Part shown: in pieces, positions 20,101 to 30,965 of the stretch
Numbering within the stretch: position 1 is the first letter of the stretch
Layout of the letters: each line of letters starts with the position of its first letter
NCBI GenBank assembly: GCA_032622095.1
Contig: CP136068.1
Span: 154,963,151 to 155,027,150, forward strand
From: Siphonodentalium dalli
Lineage: Eukaryota; Mollusca; Scaphopoda; Gadilida; Siphonodentaliidae
Length of the DNA stretch: 64,000 bases
Direction of reading: 5' to 3'
The notes under the pieces: model-generated
Told to the model about the DNA's origin: nothing
The model's input: the letters and a program-made list of their open reading frames with translations, nothing else
The model's database searches: none
Position numbers and translations under genes: made by a program

Positions 20101-22811
20101 TTTGGTGAGGTCCAGACCTTATTTACTAAACTTGTCTTGTAAATTCAATTAGGAACTGGTGTCGTGTTGAAAATTCTATTTAACGTCTGAAGCAAGCGAT
20201 CAAACATTCTTCTGCAAATATGATAGTTGTAATTACCTAATTGCTTCAATTTCTCCAGCACGTCTCTTGTTGTAGAGGAGCAGTCTCGTTTCAGCCAATT
20301 CACACACCCTTTTGTAAGACGTCGAAGACATATCCCCGAGATCCAAATCCAATTCTTTCAACTGGTCTTTGATGTAACTTTGTAGGTTTACAAGATCATT
20401 AGGGTCTGGGAGTGGTTGCTCTTTGTTGAATTTCCGCAACTGTAGAGTGGTTGTTGCAAATTTTGTAACCCTCATGGACCACTGCAATTCCATCAATTTG
20501 AAGAAATCCTTGCAATTTGTCTTGTCTGCAGAATTCTTGTCTTTCAGGGCCTGACCCCATTTGGATGCTGCCATACGTTTTATATCAAACCCTAATTTTA
20601 TGGCAGTAGAGGGTGACTTCAGGTCCTCAATGTCATCGAAATCCGGAGAGGCTGTCATCAACGCTGCTGCGGCGAGATCTTCAAAATGTTCGGGCACTAA
20701 AAAATCGTTCATTTTGTAGTTTGGTTTGTTTGTATGTTTTCGGGCATTTATCAGGAGCCGTGCTGCCCCTCGCATTCTGGAAGATGTGTAGTATTTCCTT
20801 TTAAGACGATTTCCGATAGTTTTGGTGATCCACATATTGCCAAGGGAAATTATGAGGTTGTCATTTTGAGATTGAGCTGTAACATCATCATTTGTCATAA
20901 TAGGAAAAACTTCTTTTTTTAGGAGATCGCTGGCTTCGGGATTTAACCTCTGAGACATACCAAGGCTACAAATTCGCAGTTCGTTTGCTGTCGCATGAGA
21001 ATCGTTTGCTGTCGCATGTGAATTGTCTGTCTGTCCCAGAATAACTGCTGGACAACACTTCTGGTGCCTATACATAGTTCTGTCCAATTTGAGCCAAGCG
21101 AAACAACCAGGACAAGGACCATAATCGGAGAAATCAAATGTTTCATGTTGTCGCCTGGAAACAATGACTTCACCTCTTCCCTTTGACAGAACTTCAATAT
21201 TATTGACATGGTCACCCTTGTTCCTCAAAATGTCCCACATCGCTCTAACCTGTTTGTGTCGAGATCCCTTTTCCTTTGAAATTTTCAGGATATTCTGAAC
21301 ATCAGGCTGACATTTGTGATCCCTCTTGTTTTGCATATGTTTAGCAAAGTTTGTTATTATTTTTTTGCAGAATTTACATGCATGAACTTGGTTCCAAACA
21401 AACGACCTTTTTTTCTTAACACCGTGGGATGTTGTATGAGAAGTTAAGAGTTTGCGCGTGAATACCTTTGGACCTTTAACACTGGACATTTTTCTTCTTT
21501 TTTCAATCTGGTCATCAGAAGTCCCACTGCTACTTGAAACATATCTCATCCTCTTCGCACCCTTTGGAGATCCTTCATCCACTGATGCCACATCATCAAC
21601 GTCCGTATCCATGACCTCCTCCTCTTGTTCATCTCCAGAATCCTCAGATTCTTCACCCACTGGTGGCCTCTCATCATGGTCATCAGAATTCCAACTGCTG
21701 CTTGAAACGTATCTGATCCTCTTCGCACCCTTTGAAGATACTTCATCCACCGGAGACACGTCATCAACGTCCATGTCCTCCTCTTCTTGTTCATCTCCAG
21801 AATCCTCAGATTCGTCAACCACTGGTGGCCTCTCATCATGGTCATCAGAATTCCAACTGCTGCTTGAAACGTATCTGATCCTCTTCTCACCCTTTGAAGG
21901 TACTTCATCCACTGGAGACACGTCATCAACCTTGTCCCTATCCTCTTGCTGTTCATCTGCATCCTTGCATTCTTCACCAGTTGGTGGCCTCTCCTCATCA
22001 ATATCGCTGATGTCCTCTTGCCGTTTTTCATCTGCATCCTTGCATTCTTCACCAGTTGGTGGCCTCTCCTCATCAATATTGCCGATGTCCTCTTGCCGTT
22101 TTTCATCTGCATCCTTGCATTCTTCACCAGTTGGTGGCCTCCCCTCATCAACTTCGATGTCCTCTTGCCGTTTTTCATCTACATCCTTGCATTCTTCACC
22201 AGTTGGTGGCCTCTCCTCATCAATATCGCTGATGTCCTCTTGCCGTTTTTCATCTGCATCCTTGCATTCTTCACCAGTTGGTGGCCTCCCCTCATCAACT
22301 TCGATGTCCTCTTGCCGTTTTTCATCTACATCCTTGCATTCTTCACCAGTTGGTGGCCCCCCCTCATCAACTTCGATGTCCTCTTGCCGTTTTTCATCTA
22401 CATCCTTGCATTCTTCACCAGTTGGTGGCCTCCCCTCATCAACTTCGATGTCCTCTTGCCGTTTTTCATCTACATCCTTGCATTCTTCACCAGTTGGTGA
22501 CCTCTCCTCATCAATATCGCTGATGTCCTCTTGCCGTTTTTCATCTGCATCCTTGCATTCTTCACCAGTTGGTGGCCTCCCCTCATCAACTTCGATGTCC
22601 TCTTGCCGTTGTTCATCTACATCTTTGCATTCTTCACCAGTTGGTGGCCTCTCCTCATCAACCTCGTTGACGTCCTCTTGCCGTTTTTCATCTGCATCCT
22701 TGCATTCTTCACCAGTTGGTGGTCTCTCATTATAATTATCACCTAATGCCCAGATGACATCCTCCTTCAGTGCCTGACAGCTACTGAATTTCTTTTTCTT
22801 TGTTAAGATAG
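17164..22811 (-). CDS. YR (tyrosine-recombinase-like) protein with acidic repeats and zinc fingers, 5 exons, 5' end not found
   Basis: I read the exons as 22811-20237, 19732-19609, 18087-17961, 17639-17521 and 17367-17164, with stop TAA at 17166-17164. All have AG/GT borders and matching phases, giving about 1,045 residues. The first listed exon starts at a TTTTCAG acceptor, so at least one upstream exon is missing. Order of parts: 11 acidic RPPTGEECKD repeats; three VSSSSWNSDDHDERPP repeats; CKFC...H...H and CPGC...H..CC zinc-finger-like motifs; a helical core (SPSTAIKLGFDIKRMA); then a YR domain. YR residues visible are the Arg box YNKRRAGEIEAI, the KYNRGVPV strand, LRKYMAT (Arg of HxxR, with the His not conserved), LSH, and Tyr in HKIHYRM. 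I recognise the layout as a multicopy animal YR family. A mobile-element origin is inference. A Myb-like C-terminal domain of the family is lacking. Confidence 0.75.
19323..19376. repeat. Tandem repeat of ATCGCGATGCGCATCGCATC
   Basis: Two copies, 30-31 bp apart, of a self-complementary GC-rich phrase lie in an otherwise AT-rich intron between exons 2 and 3 of the YR gene. It is probably the end of an inserted element; the other end was not identified. Confidence 0.45.
19954..20207. repeat. Intronic block duplicated at 2723-2980
   Basis: Nearly identical to 2723-2980 (GATAATCGTATTCATAGATA through ACTGGTG.CGTGTTGAA.ATT). In the parent it lies in the first intron after the big exon. In the copy it sits between blocks that are not its neighbours here. 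Its presence shows that the pseudogene mosaics were copied from genomic DNA, not mRNA. Confidence 0.7.
21962..22735 (-). repeat. Coding minisatellite of 72/75 bp (acidic repeats)
   Basis: Eleven tandem units encode RPPTGEECKD(A/V)DEKRQED followed by a variable acidic linker (IEVDE, ISDIDE, IGNIDE or VNEVDE). Every unit is a multiple of three, so unit number can change without frameshift. The mosaic copy at 7675-7800 has only two or three units. The long open frames on the opposite strand here are shadows. Confidence 0.85.
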
Positions 22812-22829
22812 CTGAAAACAAAGTTTGAA

Positions 22830-23251
22830 TTTGTAGTGAACTTCTGATGAGTACGAACTGTCACATTGTTTTCCAAGCAAATCCGCCATATGGGGGGGGG
22901 GAGACACAGTGGGAATTTTTGCACAGGCAGCGATGAGAAATTGAGTGCTAATTTCAGACACTAAATTTATATGCGTTTCGACTTTCGATAAGTACGATTG
23001 CGATCATTGAATCAGGTATGATGTATTACATGTCGCATGTTGAAAGATGATTAATTTAACATTGAAGGAAGGTACATATTTAATAAGCAAAATATTTTTC
23101 AAATACAACTGCGCGTACGTAATTGTTTCTTATTGATAACAATATTTAATATGATAGAAACATATTTACAAACACTAAATTATATAAACCAATATTATTT
23201 TATAGGTTGATTTTCGAATCACTTGTACAAAGTTTTGACAGATTTCCCTAA
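22830..23251. other. Stretch without recognisable exons; G-run
   Basis: Contains a run of ten G at 22892-22901. The missing 5' exon(s) of the YR gene could lie here or further right, but I could not identify one. Confidence 0.4.
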
Positions 23252-23256
23252 AACAA

Positions 23257-24134
23257 CACCCCATGCATCTGGACATGCTCGTAGCGGAAGATATTCTCGT
23301 AGCGGAATAACCACATGGCCCGCGATTTGCACACCGTTCAAGGTTAGACACATGTTGCACCGAAACCAACACATACCAGTGGTGGTACTATTTGTGGCTA
23401 TAATTTACCCAACTGCACATCAAACTTCTTTAAACATGGACGCAGTTTAATCCTATTTTACCGGGAAGTTAGTCCAAAAATTGGGGCAAAATTTGCATTT
23501 CTTACATAAAATTACGATTTATGTGGTAACAGCCCAGACAATATAGTCTTTGCATACATTGCTATTTCCGCGGATATTCCATTAATATAATAGACAACAT
23601 TTTCAGTAATGTTCTACATTTCCATAGTAAAAAATAACCATATATGCAGGTCATAGCAAGAAAATATGGTATGTCTATAGCAGTGGTTTTACGTTTGCTA
23701 TAGACATGCCCCAAAATCAAGTGAGCGACTCCATGGAAATTAATTTTTCGGGCACTAATATGATTGACATCGCAAACATGTCCAGTTCATTTTGAAGCTA
23801 AGATATCGTACTTTGAGAGACTGTATGTTATATAATGTGTCAATGCAAAGATTCATTAAAATTTGATAAAACTTATATCGAGTAAGTATTTCAGGTCATA
23901 ATTTTCGTATAAAACCAGATTATCAAACAGTAATATGCAAATTGCGGAAACCACAACCGCTCATTTCTGTAGACCGATTATCGCTGTTAACGTTTAAAAA
24001 AAATCAAGTTAAAATAAACTGTGTTTTTAAGAAATAACTTACGATAACTAAAGACGATGTGCAAATCGCGGGCCATGTGGTTATTCCGCTACGAGCATGT
24101 CTTCCGCTACGAGCATATCCGGATGCATGGGGTG
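23257..24134. mobile_element. 878-bp TIR element with 5-bp target duplication
   Basis: Inverted ends of about 78 bp begin CACCCCATGCATC. Each end contains two copies of GCTCGTAGCGGAA and then TAACCACATGGCCCGCGATT. AACAA flanks both sides (23252-23256, 24135-24139). The interior is AT-rich with no transposase frame, so it is non-autonomous. Superfamily not assigned. Confidence 0.75.
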
Positions 24135-24189
24135 AACAAATTGTGAACAGATGGACAGACTAAGACTCATTACATGTGTCATGTCTATT

Positions 24190-24970
24190 ATATATACCGG
24201 TATAAACAGTAACCACTATTGTTTGTTAGCTAAACAACCCCACACCTTTTTAGACCAGAAAATATTTGAAATATATTTAATATTAATCGATAGAAGCATT
24301 TCCGGACAGGAGTCTTCAATTCAGATCTAATATTTTATACTCGTGTGTGCTAAATAATAGTACAGGGCGGAAAATGCGGACAAAATTAATAATAGTACAG
24401 GGCGGAATACTAGTACAGGGCGGAAAATGGGGACAAAATTAATAATAGTGTAAATTTCAAGTCATTTTATTGCACAACTGATACCTAGTCTAGCCGTGTG
24501 TAATATCACCATTGCAGAGTTGTGAACTAAAAGCAGAACGTTCCATTGCGTCATTGAGATAACTGGTTAGCGACTGATGCGAACCACGTGGTTCCCTTCA
24601 TAGTACATTCAACAATCATTACCGAGTCACCAGAGATATGTGGGCTAAACAAAAGTAGACTCGTACCCTGTTTTGTCGGAACATGATGGAAGCGTTTTTC
24701 CACGTGTCCAAATGTTTACAACCAGCCGACTGTCCCCCAACAATACACATTTGATGAAATAAAAAAACGATAAACTGATCTGTTTGCCGAGTTCTTCGTG
24801 GTCAGATCCATTGATTTTTAATAACCGTACAGGTGCGAATAAGGATCGTACAGGGCAGATTTTTTATTGAAAATTAATAATCGTACATGTACGATTATTT
24901 GGCACACAAGAGTACCCCGGTAACTATATACATGTAATACATGTTCACAAAGAGATAATCCACCTTTAAC
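24190..24970 (-). repeat. Dispersed repeat A, second copy, with a different nested insertion
   Basis: In inverse orientation it matches 4052-4207 plus 5287-5320, contiguous across the point where the 4.2-kb copy carries a foldback element. It is itself split at about 24337/24915 by another element. Both ends match (ACTAT.GTTTGTTAGCT; ACAAAGAGATAATCCA). Confidence 0.6.
24338..24914. mobile_element. 577-bp TIR element nested in repeat A
   Basis: Ends TACTCGTGTGTGCTAAATAA and complement of CCAAATAATCG...GGCACACAAGAGTA form imperfect inverted repeats of about 25 bp. The 4.1-kb paralogue lacks this block. A TA duplication is possible, which would suit a Tc1/mariner-like MITE. Inside, TAATAGTACAGGGCGGA occurs three times. 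Confidence 0.5.
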
Positions 24971-24984
24971 TTTGTCAAAATATT

Positions 24985-25338
24985 AAAGGCCCACCTCCCA
25001 TTTGAACCTCCAAATTTTTTTTTTTAAATGATTTTGGAACGAATTGCTGGTGTTAATATTTATGTAGAAATAGATGGGAAAACTTATATATACCCGTTCT
25101 ATTAAATACATGTACATGTAGCCTAAAAGTCATACCTCAAAATGATTTAATAGAGATAAAAGGTACCCAACTTTTCTTTTAATCATATCATAGAGTAAGT
25201 AGTCAATGTTTAGGCTACATGTATACAATACAACGGGTATACATGTATATATATTTTTCCCCCAACATACCGGGTATATATTACCACAAGCAACTGGTTC
25301 CAAAAATGTGTTGGAGGTCAATTGGGAGGTGGGCCTTT
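24985..25338. mobile_element. 354-bp foldback element, AAAGGCCCACCTCCC ends
   Basis: The left end AAAGGCCCACCTCCCATTTG pairs with CAATTGGGAGGTGGGCCTTT. Further in, ACATGTAGCCTAAA pairs with TTTAGGCTACATGT, so nearly the whole unit is self-complementary. TTAA/TTA/TA at the borders makes the target duplication ambiguous. Confidence 0.65.
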
Positions 25339-25344
25339 AATAAG

Positions 25345-26249
25345 AGAAACTAAAAAGACTTAAAAGAATACAATTGAAGAAAAAGTTTAATGCAACTTAA
25401 ATTAGTATAGTCCAGGGACTATTGAGCGCTTGTCTCAGGTGAGGTAAACAATTGAACAAAACTAAGCTCATTACTAAAGCAGAATAACCAGTTACCACAT
25501 TTCTTGCCTTGAAGTTAAATTTCAGACTACCAAATGTTCATATCACTTGTGTGATGTTTTGGCCAAATAAAAACAATTCTGTGTTCTCAGGGACTCATCA
25601 CTGAAATAACATTCAGCCTTGTCAAACAATTTTCCAACCTTTCTGGCAGATATATTAGAACTAAACCATGAAATGTTATATTTTTATTGTTTTGGGGTAT
25701 GTTGTCCAGATTTTGAGACAAAATGTCAATATTTTACTACATATTTTGAGGGGATACCAGTGATTGAAATATATTTTGTGAAATCTTAAGTGTTGTTGAT
25801 ATTGGCTTCTGCAATGTCATTGAGCATCTTTTAAAACCAAAATTTTAAAATGTAAAACAAGCTACACCACACCAATGCTGTTATTTTTTATGTCATCTGA
25901 TGGACCCGGAAAATCAAACAGTTGGGCCTTTGACACTCTGAAGCTGAAACAAATATTACATTAAACATGCATGAGTATTATTCTTGTTTTAATAATCATT
26001 GGCATTCAACATTTATTTTGTTCAATAAATTAAATAAAATAATTAATACCTAATCAATGTGTCCATGTTATCATTCCCATATTGAGCTACCAGTACGGTA
26101 CTACCACAACTACATGGTACATAATTGGCAAATAAATTTCATCTTCACAAGTGAAATATTTCCTTTGTCAATGTGTTTATAGGTGTGACACCAAATTGTA
26201 CAGTTTTCAGATATTCCCCTATTGTGTGATACAACACTGCCGGTAATTA
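25345..26249. other. Stretch without recognisable genes
   Basis: No exon-like or repeat structure that I can support. Confidence 0.4.
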
Positions 26250-27050
26250 GGCTTCCCGCGATTTTGGGAATAATCGAACAATCGTCAGTGGTGCCGATTA
26301 ATCGATTTTTATTTTGAAAATCGACTTTTTTAGTTCAAATAACAATGCATATTATACAACACAAGAACGCTGGCATACAGCGTATTTGCAAAGAACTTAT
26401 CTCAACTTAAGAGGCAATATTAACTTTCAGTTGCGGCATCTTTTGAGGTCGGGCCGACAGAGTAATCTAGTTCCGTATTGGTTTCACGTCACGGCGGTTT
26501 TTCATTTAATGTGCCGACGCATGTGTATACATGTACTCCGCGGACAAACTCGTATTCTTGTATAAGAATATTGACAATCGAATGAATTGAGAGATTCCCA
26601 ACTTTGAATTAAGGCACGATCCCGAACTTCAAATTCAATTAATGCACGATCCCAAAATCACGAACAGTCTCACGAAGCACGTGGCCCGACCAGAGTTGGG
26701 AGATTTTTCCGATTTTTTCGTTCAATTTGTTTACTCAAAATGATTTCTGAATCTGCTTAGTAGTTACATAAAGTTCATAAACTACGAGTAATTATTTTGT
26801 TTTTATTGTTTACTAGAGGCATTTGAATTTACATGTATATGGGAGAAAATTCTCAGAAATAATGCCCTTCATTTCCAATGTGCGGTGCCCGTAAAACGGG
26901 AGTTATACTGATCATCTTACACTTACCAGACGTCCAGACGCACCTCTTTTTTGGCATCTATTTACTACAAATTAAATCTCTATTTGAGATTTAATTTCAT
27001 GGGTAGAAAAATCGATTAATCGTCGATTATAGCCACCGATTTATGGGTCA
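26250..27050. mobile_element. Possible TIR element with CGATTAATCG-containing ends
   Basis: The left side has GGTGCCGATTAATCGATTTT (about 26291). The right side has AAAATCGATTAATCGTCGAT (27007) followed by CACCGAT, suggesting degraded inverted ends about 800 bp apart. The interior 83-residue frame is not recognised. Immediately to the right, 27058-27085 (ATATAAGAGAATGCACTGGTA) resembles the internal palindrome of the piggyBac-type MITE at 10.3 kb. Confidence 0.35.
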
Positions 27051-27359
27051 CTAGCATTTATATAAGAGAATGCACTGGTACAGCTAAACCACCACAGCCT
27101 TGGGTTAAATGTGTAAGGTGACCAGGACATGGACTACATGGTTTAAGAGAGTTTACAATAACCAGAGTATTAAAGAGTGCAAATTAATTAGATAGAGCTA
27201 CTGCCTGCAAGCCTGTGTCCTGTACCTCAAAAACATACCTGGTTTCACCTCACACTAATGTCTAAAAATAACTCTAATTATCAATAACTCAGATACTGCA
27301 TGTCTCTCATAGAGCTAAAGTTTTACTGCTGGTAATCAATTAGTTGTTATCTGTTCAAT

Positions 27360-27840
27360 TCTTAGTTGAAAAAGGGCCATAACTCTGGTATAAAATGTTG
27401 GATCTAACCCATATTCAATCTCGATTTGTATTTTGAGTTGAGAAACTCGCATACCAAATTTGGTTCTTATCAGTTGAAAAATGGTTGATTTATCAAAATA
27501 TGCAGAAATTCTATGTCAAAGGGCCATAACTCCATTGAAAAATATCGGATCAAACCCATATTCGAACTCGATGTGTATTTTGGGTCCGAGAAACTTGCAT
27601 ACCAAATTTGATTCTGATCAGATAAATTTTTTTTGAGTTATGGTAGCATGCATGAATTCTAAGTCGAAAAAGGGCCAAAACTCGGATCGAACCCATATTC
27701 GAACTCGATCTGTATTTGATGCTGAGAAATTCATATACAAAATTTGGTTCCGATCAGATAGAACATATTTCAGTTATCGCACCATGCGTAAAGTGTCTAC
27801 AGACAGACAGCCAGACGGACGGACTAACGACGATTGGTCA
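27360..27840. repeat. Mollusc-type dispersed repeat, direct copies
   Basis: GGGCCATAACTC, CATACCAAATTTG and ACCCATATTC.A(A/T)CTCGAT recur about every 140-180 bp, and the block ends in GACAGACAGCCAGACGGACG. This is the same style as 1-360. Open frames across it are not genes. Confidence 0.6.
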
Positions 27841-27899
27841 ATCCGGACAACGACACTATGTTTACCATACTATGGTATGTGTAAACATAAAAAATGGGT

Positions 27900-28381
27900 G
27901 AGTCTGTAACCGTCCCCCCACATGACGTCCCCGGATGACGCGAAAGCGCGGAACGAGAATTACATTAGAATCTCAGTGAAAAAACAACTCGAAAACTCAA
28001 TGCTAGAAACATTTGTACAAGTAGTTGATGTCTATATTGCATGTTTTTGTCTCTTATGGACACTATACTATACTTATGTCTGTTCATTTCAGCTGTATTC
28101 ATGTTTTTATAACGCTCGACTGAACACTCAAAGTCTGTGCCATGCTTTTCATTTGTTAAATTTTCGAAAGAGCGTCCATGACAACATGAACACAAATTAT
28201 TATGAATCAGGCTGATCAACATGGCAAATTTTATTGGAAATAAATAAAATGTGTTACCCGATTACAACCATATCAACATTGTTTTGAACTTGAAAACTGG
28301 ACGATTGATGACATGTTATGAGTATATATAGGGACGCATGTAGGCTAGCGTGAATGTGAACAGTTATTAAAAAGTACTTAC
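27900..28381. other. Unrecognised sequence downstream of a minus-strand exon
   Basis: Overlapping frames of 97 (plus) and 85 (minus) residues lack a known domain. Later exons of the gene starting at 28515 could lie here, but no splice-bounded exon is convincing. Confidence 0.35.
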
Positions 28382-28515
28382 AAAGCTTCGTCTGCATTGC
28401 AGTACACCAAGACTGTTTCTGATGGATCCAGGGGATTCACCAGCTTGACGGGCCACTTAACATTAAGTGGCAGGCCCGGAAGGCTGCTCCAACATAGAAC
28501 ACTACTAGTAGCCAT
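28382..28515 (-). CDS. Candidate first coding exon, unknown protein
   Basis: On the minus strand TTTTGTTACAG (acceptor) is followed two bases later by an ATG at 28515. It opens MATSSVLCWSSLPGLPLNVK and ends with VLVYCNADEA, then a perfect GTAAGT donor at 28381. Coding length is 134 nt, phase 2. Clean acceptor, start and donor make a real exon likely. I do not recognise the protein. It could be the start of the YR gene at 22.8 kb only if further exons intervene, because the phases do not join directly. Confidence 0.45.
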
Positions 28516-28519
28516 GCCT

Positions 28520-29737
28520 GTAACAAAATATATGAATCAATTATATACAACATCAATTACATGTATATACAACATTATTCATTTTGATGGACATAGACAT
28601 AGACAGAACACAACGCGCATCTTAATCGAGACTCTTTTATCGAATGAGTTGCAAATGGCGAAAAATATAACTTTGCGCCGTCCTCAACGAGTTCAATAAA
28701 AGATTTGAGATTATGATGCAAGTTGTGTTCTGTATTTATTCTACACCGTTCAGTCAGATAAGTTCAATCCATGAATGTCACCTTCATTGTTACTATAGCT
28801 ACATTTATTGTTATTTAAGTCTGTCAAATAACCAGTAATTATGGGGGGGATCACCGGAAGCGGATGATCGACGTAATGTACGTCATCATTCTTGGCGATA
28901 ACGTCAACAATAATAGTTACGGCTTGTATTCCACTAGAGGTATACACTAATATGTATTCAATGGCTGGGATTCCGTTGAATACATGTGTCTCACTTCAAT
29001 GGGTGTGGAATAAAATCTGCCCATCTACATTGCGTAATTTTCAATTCACGGCATGTTCACGGGTGCTATAATTGGCAACCGTCCCTCTTCGTAAAATACT
29101 AATGGACACTAATTGTTGGTTCAATATTGAACTTGATCTACCATTTCCTTCGAAATTCCCTGATACAATTGGCGATAACGAATTGGCGATAACAGCATCC
29201 GTATCGTTACTGCAGTTGCGATACAAGGCGCTCGTGACGTCGTTGACTGACCAGTTCAAAATCATGAATGAACTGACGTCACATCAATTCTTGTGTACTA
29301 TAAACAAATATTTCCAAGGTTTACTAGTAACATTATTTGATTACCTACCAGGCTACCATCATGGGTCTTATGGTATGACATATCACAAAGTAACTAATAT
29401 GTATATGTTCAGTATTTATTATAAGTGTTCGAGATTTTGTCCATTGAATACAATTTACATTAGGCATATTCGCGTGAACTTGCAGGTTGTGAGAATTTAG
29501 CAAAGCCAGCTAATCGCGTGACACAGATACCTTTGCAGGCAACTCAAGAAAGCTAATTGTCTGACACAAATTCAACAGTTTTGGTATTTAAGAAAGTTCT
29601 AAAATGTAATTTGTGTGGTGGATTCTTTCACAACAATGGTATGAACCACGATGTTCAGTGTGTTATATACACAATGTGTTTGTTACAATTAATGTAACGA
29701 TTGTAAAACCATACTTACTTACAATTATAGGATGGTT
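28520..29737. other. Stretch without firm genes
   Basis: A 142-residue plus-strand frame (29072-29500) has no start context, domain or splice support that I can recognise. Upstream regulatory DNA of the exon at 28515 may lie here. Confidence 0.35.
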
Positions 29738-30369
29738 TTTTTATCAATCTCCGAACATGAAATATATTTTATTTGTTGCAACAAACTACTCATCAATGTG
29801 ATGGACAATCTACCCAAGATTATTACGGACTGCGTATCCAACTAGTGTAAGGACATTTTTTCAATCTCTGAACGTGAAATATAATTTATTTTATTTGTTG
29901 CAATGAACTACTCATCAATGTGATGGACAATCTACCCAAGATTATTACGGACTGCGTACCCAACTAGTGTAAGGACATTTTTTTCAATCTCCGAACATGA
30001 AATAAATTTTATTTGTTGCAACGAACTACTCATCAATGTGATGGACAATCTACCCAAGATTATTACGGACTGCGTACCCAACTAGCGTAAGAAAATATTT
30101 TCAATCTCTGAACATGAAATAAAAGTTACCAAATAATGAAAATTTCCTCACGAATAGTAGTATAATGATAGTATGAATGCAATATTATCCACAAAACACA
30201 TTATTTGAGCCGTACGTTTGTTTATATACAGCACATAAAGAGTGCACGATAAGCAAAACACTGAACATCGTGGTTATTTTTTTTTAGGAGTTATTCATGG
30301 TGACCCATTCAACAACGAAATACTGAGTGCGAGAATTAGCAAGCGCTAAACTGCTATGTTGTAAACAAC

Positions 30370-30647
30370 ATGGCAGCAGTTTTAACCAAAGTGAGGCCTC
30401 CTGGTCTTGAGTGTTTCGCGTATCAGACATTCTTTATGTACTGTACTGTAACATAATTTGAGTTTTGTTTACATATTTTAATATTCTTTCTGTATATGGC
30501 AGTTTTAATGGATCAGACTATTTTAACAGCAATCCCCATCGCGAAATTCCCCAGTTGAAGTTGGTGATGTTCACCCAAATAGGGACCTTGATTATGCAGT
30601 TTATCTTCTGCAAATTAGCAATATAGACACTGAACAGAAGAGAAAAA
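30370..30647 (+). CDS. Two 5' coding exons carried in the spacer (7 copies)
   Basis: An ATG in AACATGGCAG opens MAAVLTK and stops at a GTGAGG donor (30391). An acceptor TTTTAACAG (30529) then opens, in the same phase 0, QSPSRNSPVEVGDVHPNRDL and DYAVYLLQISNIDTEQKRK, ending at AAAAA|GTAACT (30648). The exons are 30370-30390 and 30530-30647. The ATG recurs at 34113, 37692, 39639, 43218, 48758 and 52806. No following exon is identifiable inside the spacer. I do not recognise the protein. It looks like the start of a gene trapped and amplified with the satellite. The 69-residue minus-strand frame here is a shadow. Confidence 0.4.
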
Positions 30648-30884
30648 GTAACTAAAAACAATGTTAATTTGTGAGTGACTATAGATACTTCCCAAAAGAT
30701 GAGGCCCAAGCAGAATGAGATCCCCACAGAATGAATTTGGTGATACTAGCCCACTGTGTGGGGTGTATCACTAAATTCACCCTCTGGGACCTCTGTCTGC
30801 AAATAACAGACACACTATTTTAAGGCATTGAACTAAGGTGTGGATGAGAATAGAGGAGATTACTGTACCTGTCAGAATATCTTC

Positions 30885-30965
30885 TTAATGAATGGTCTTA
30901 TGCTTCCACTTCTGTAGATATTTGAACAAGGTCACATACAGTGGGTATACAGATTCATCTGATTC
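30885..30965 (-). CDS. Terminal-exon candidate in the spacer, minus strand
   Basis: The acceptor ATATTGCAG is followed by ESDESVYPLYVTLFKYLQKW then KHKTIH and a TAA stop. In spacer copies 2-7 the acceptor and first residues are duplicated 77 bp upstream. There is no recognised domain. It could be the last exon of a minus-strand gene, copied into the spacer. Confidence 0.3.
   Translation of the reverse strand, partial: ESDESVYPLYVTLFKYLQKWKHKTIH

Noticed and set aside
21452-22735. 427-residue Ser-rich plus-strand frame
   Set aside because: It is antisense to the acidic coding minisatellite. The minus-strand frame joins downstream exons and contains recognisable motifs, so the plus frame is a by-product.
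22811-22821. Start codon of the 862-residue frame at 22821
   Set aside because: The bases are TTG inside TTTTGTTTTCAG, which is a splice acceptor. The exon begins at 22811 and an upstream exon is required.
29072-29500. 142-residue frame as a gene
   Set aside because: No splice borders, start context, domain or repeat support. It is kept only as an unannotated frame.
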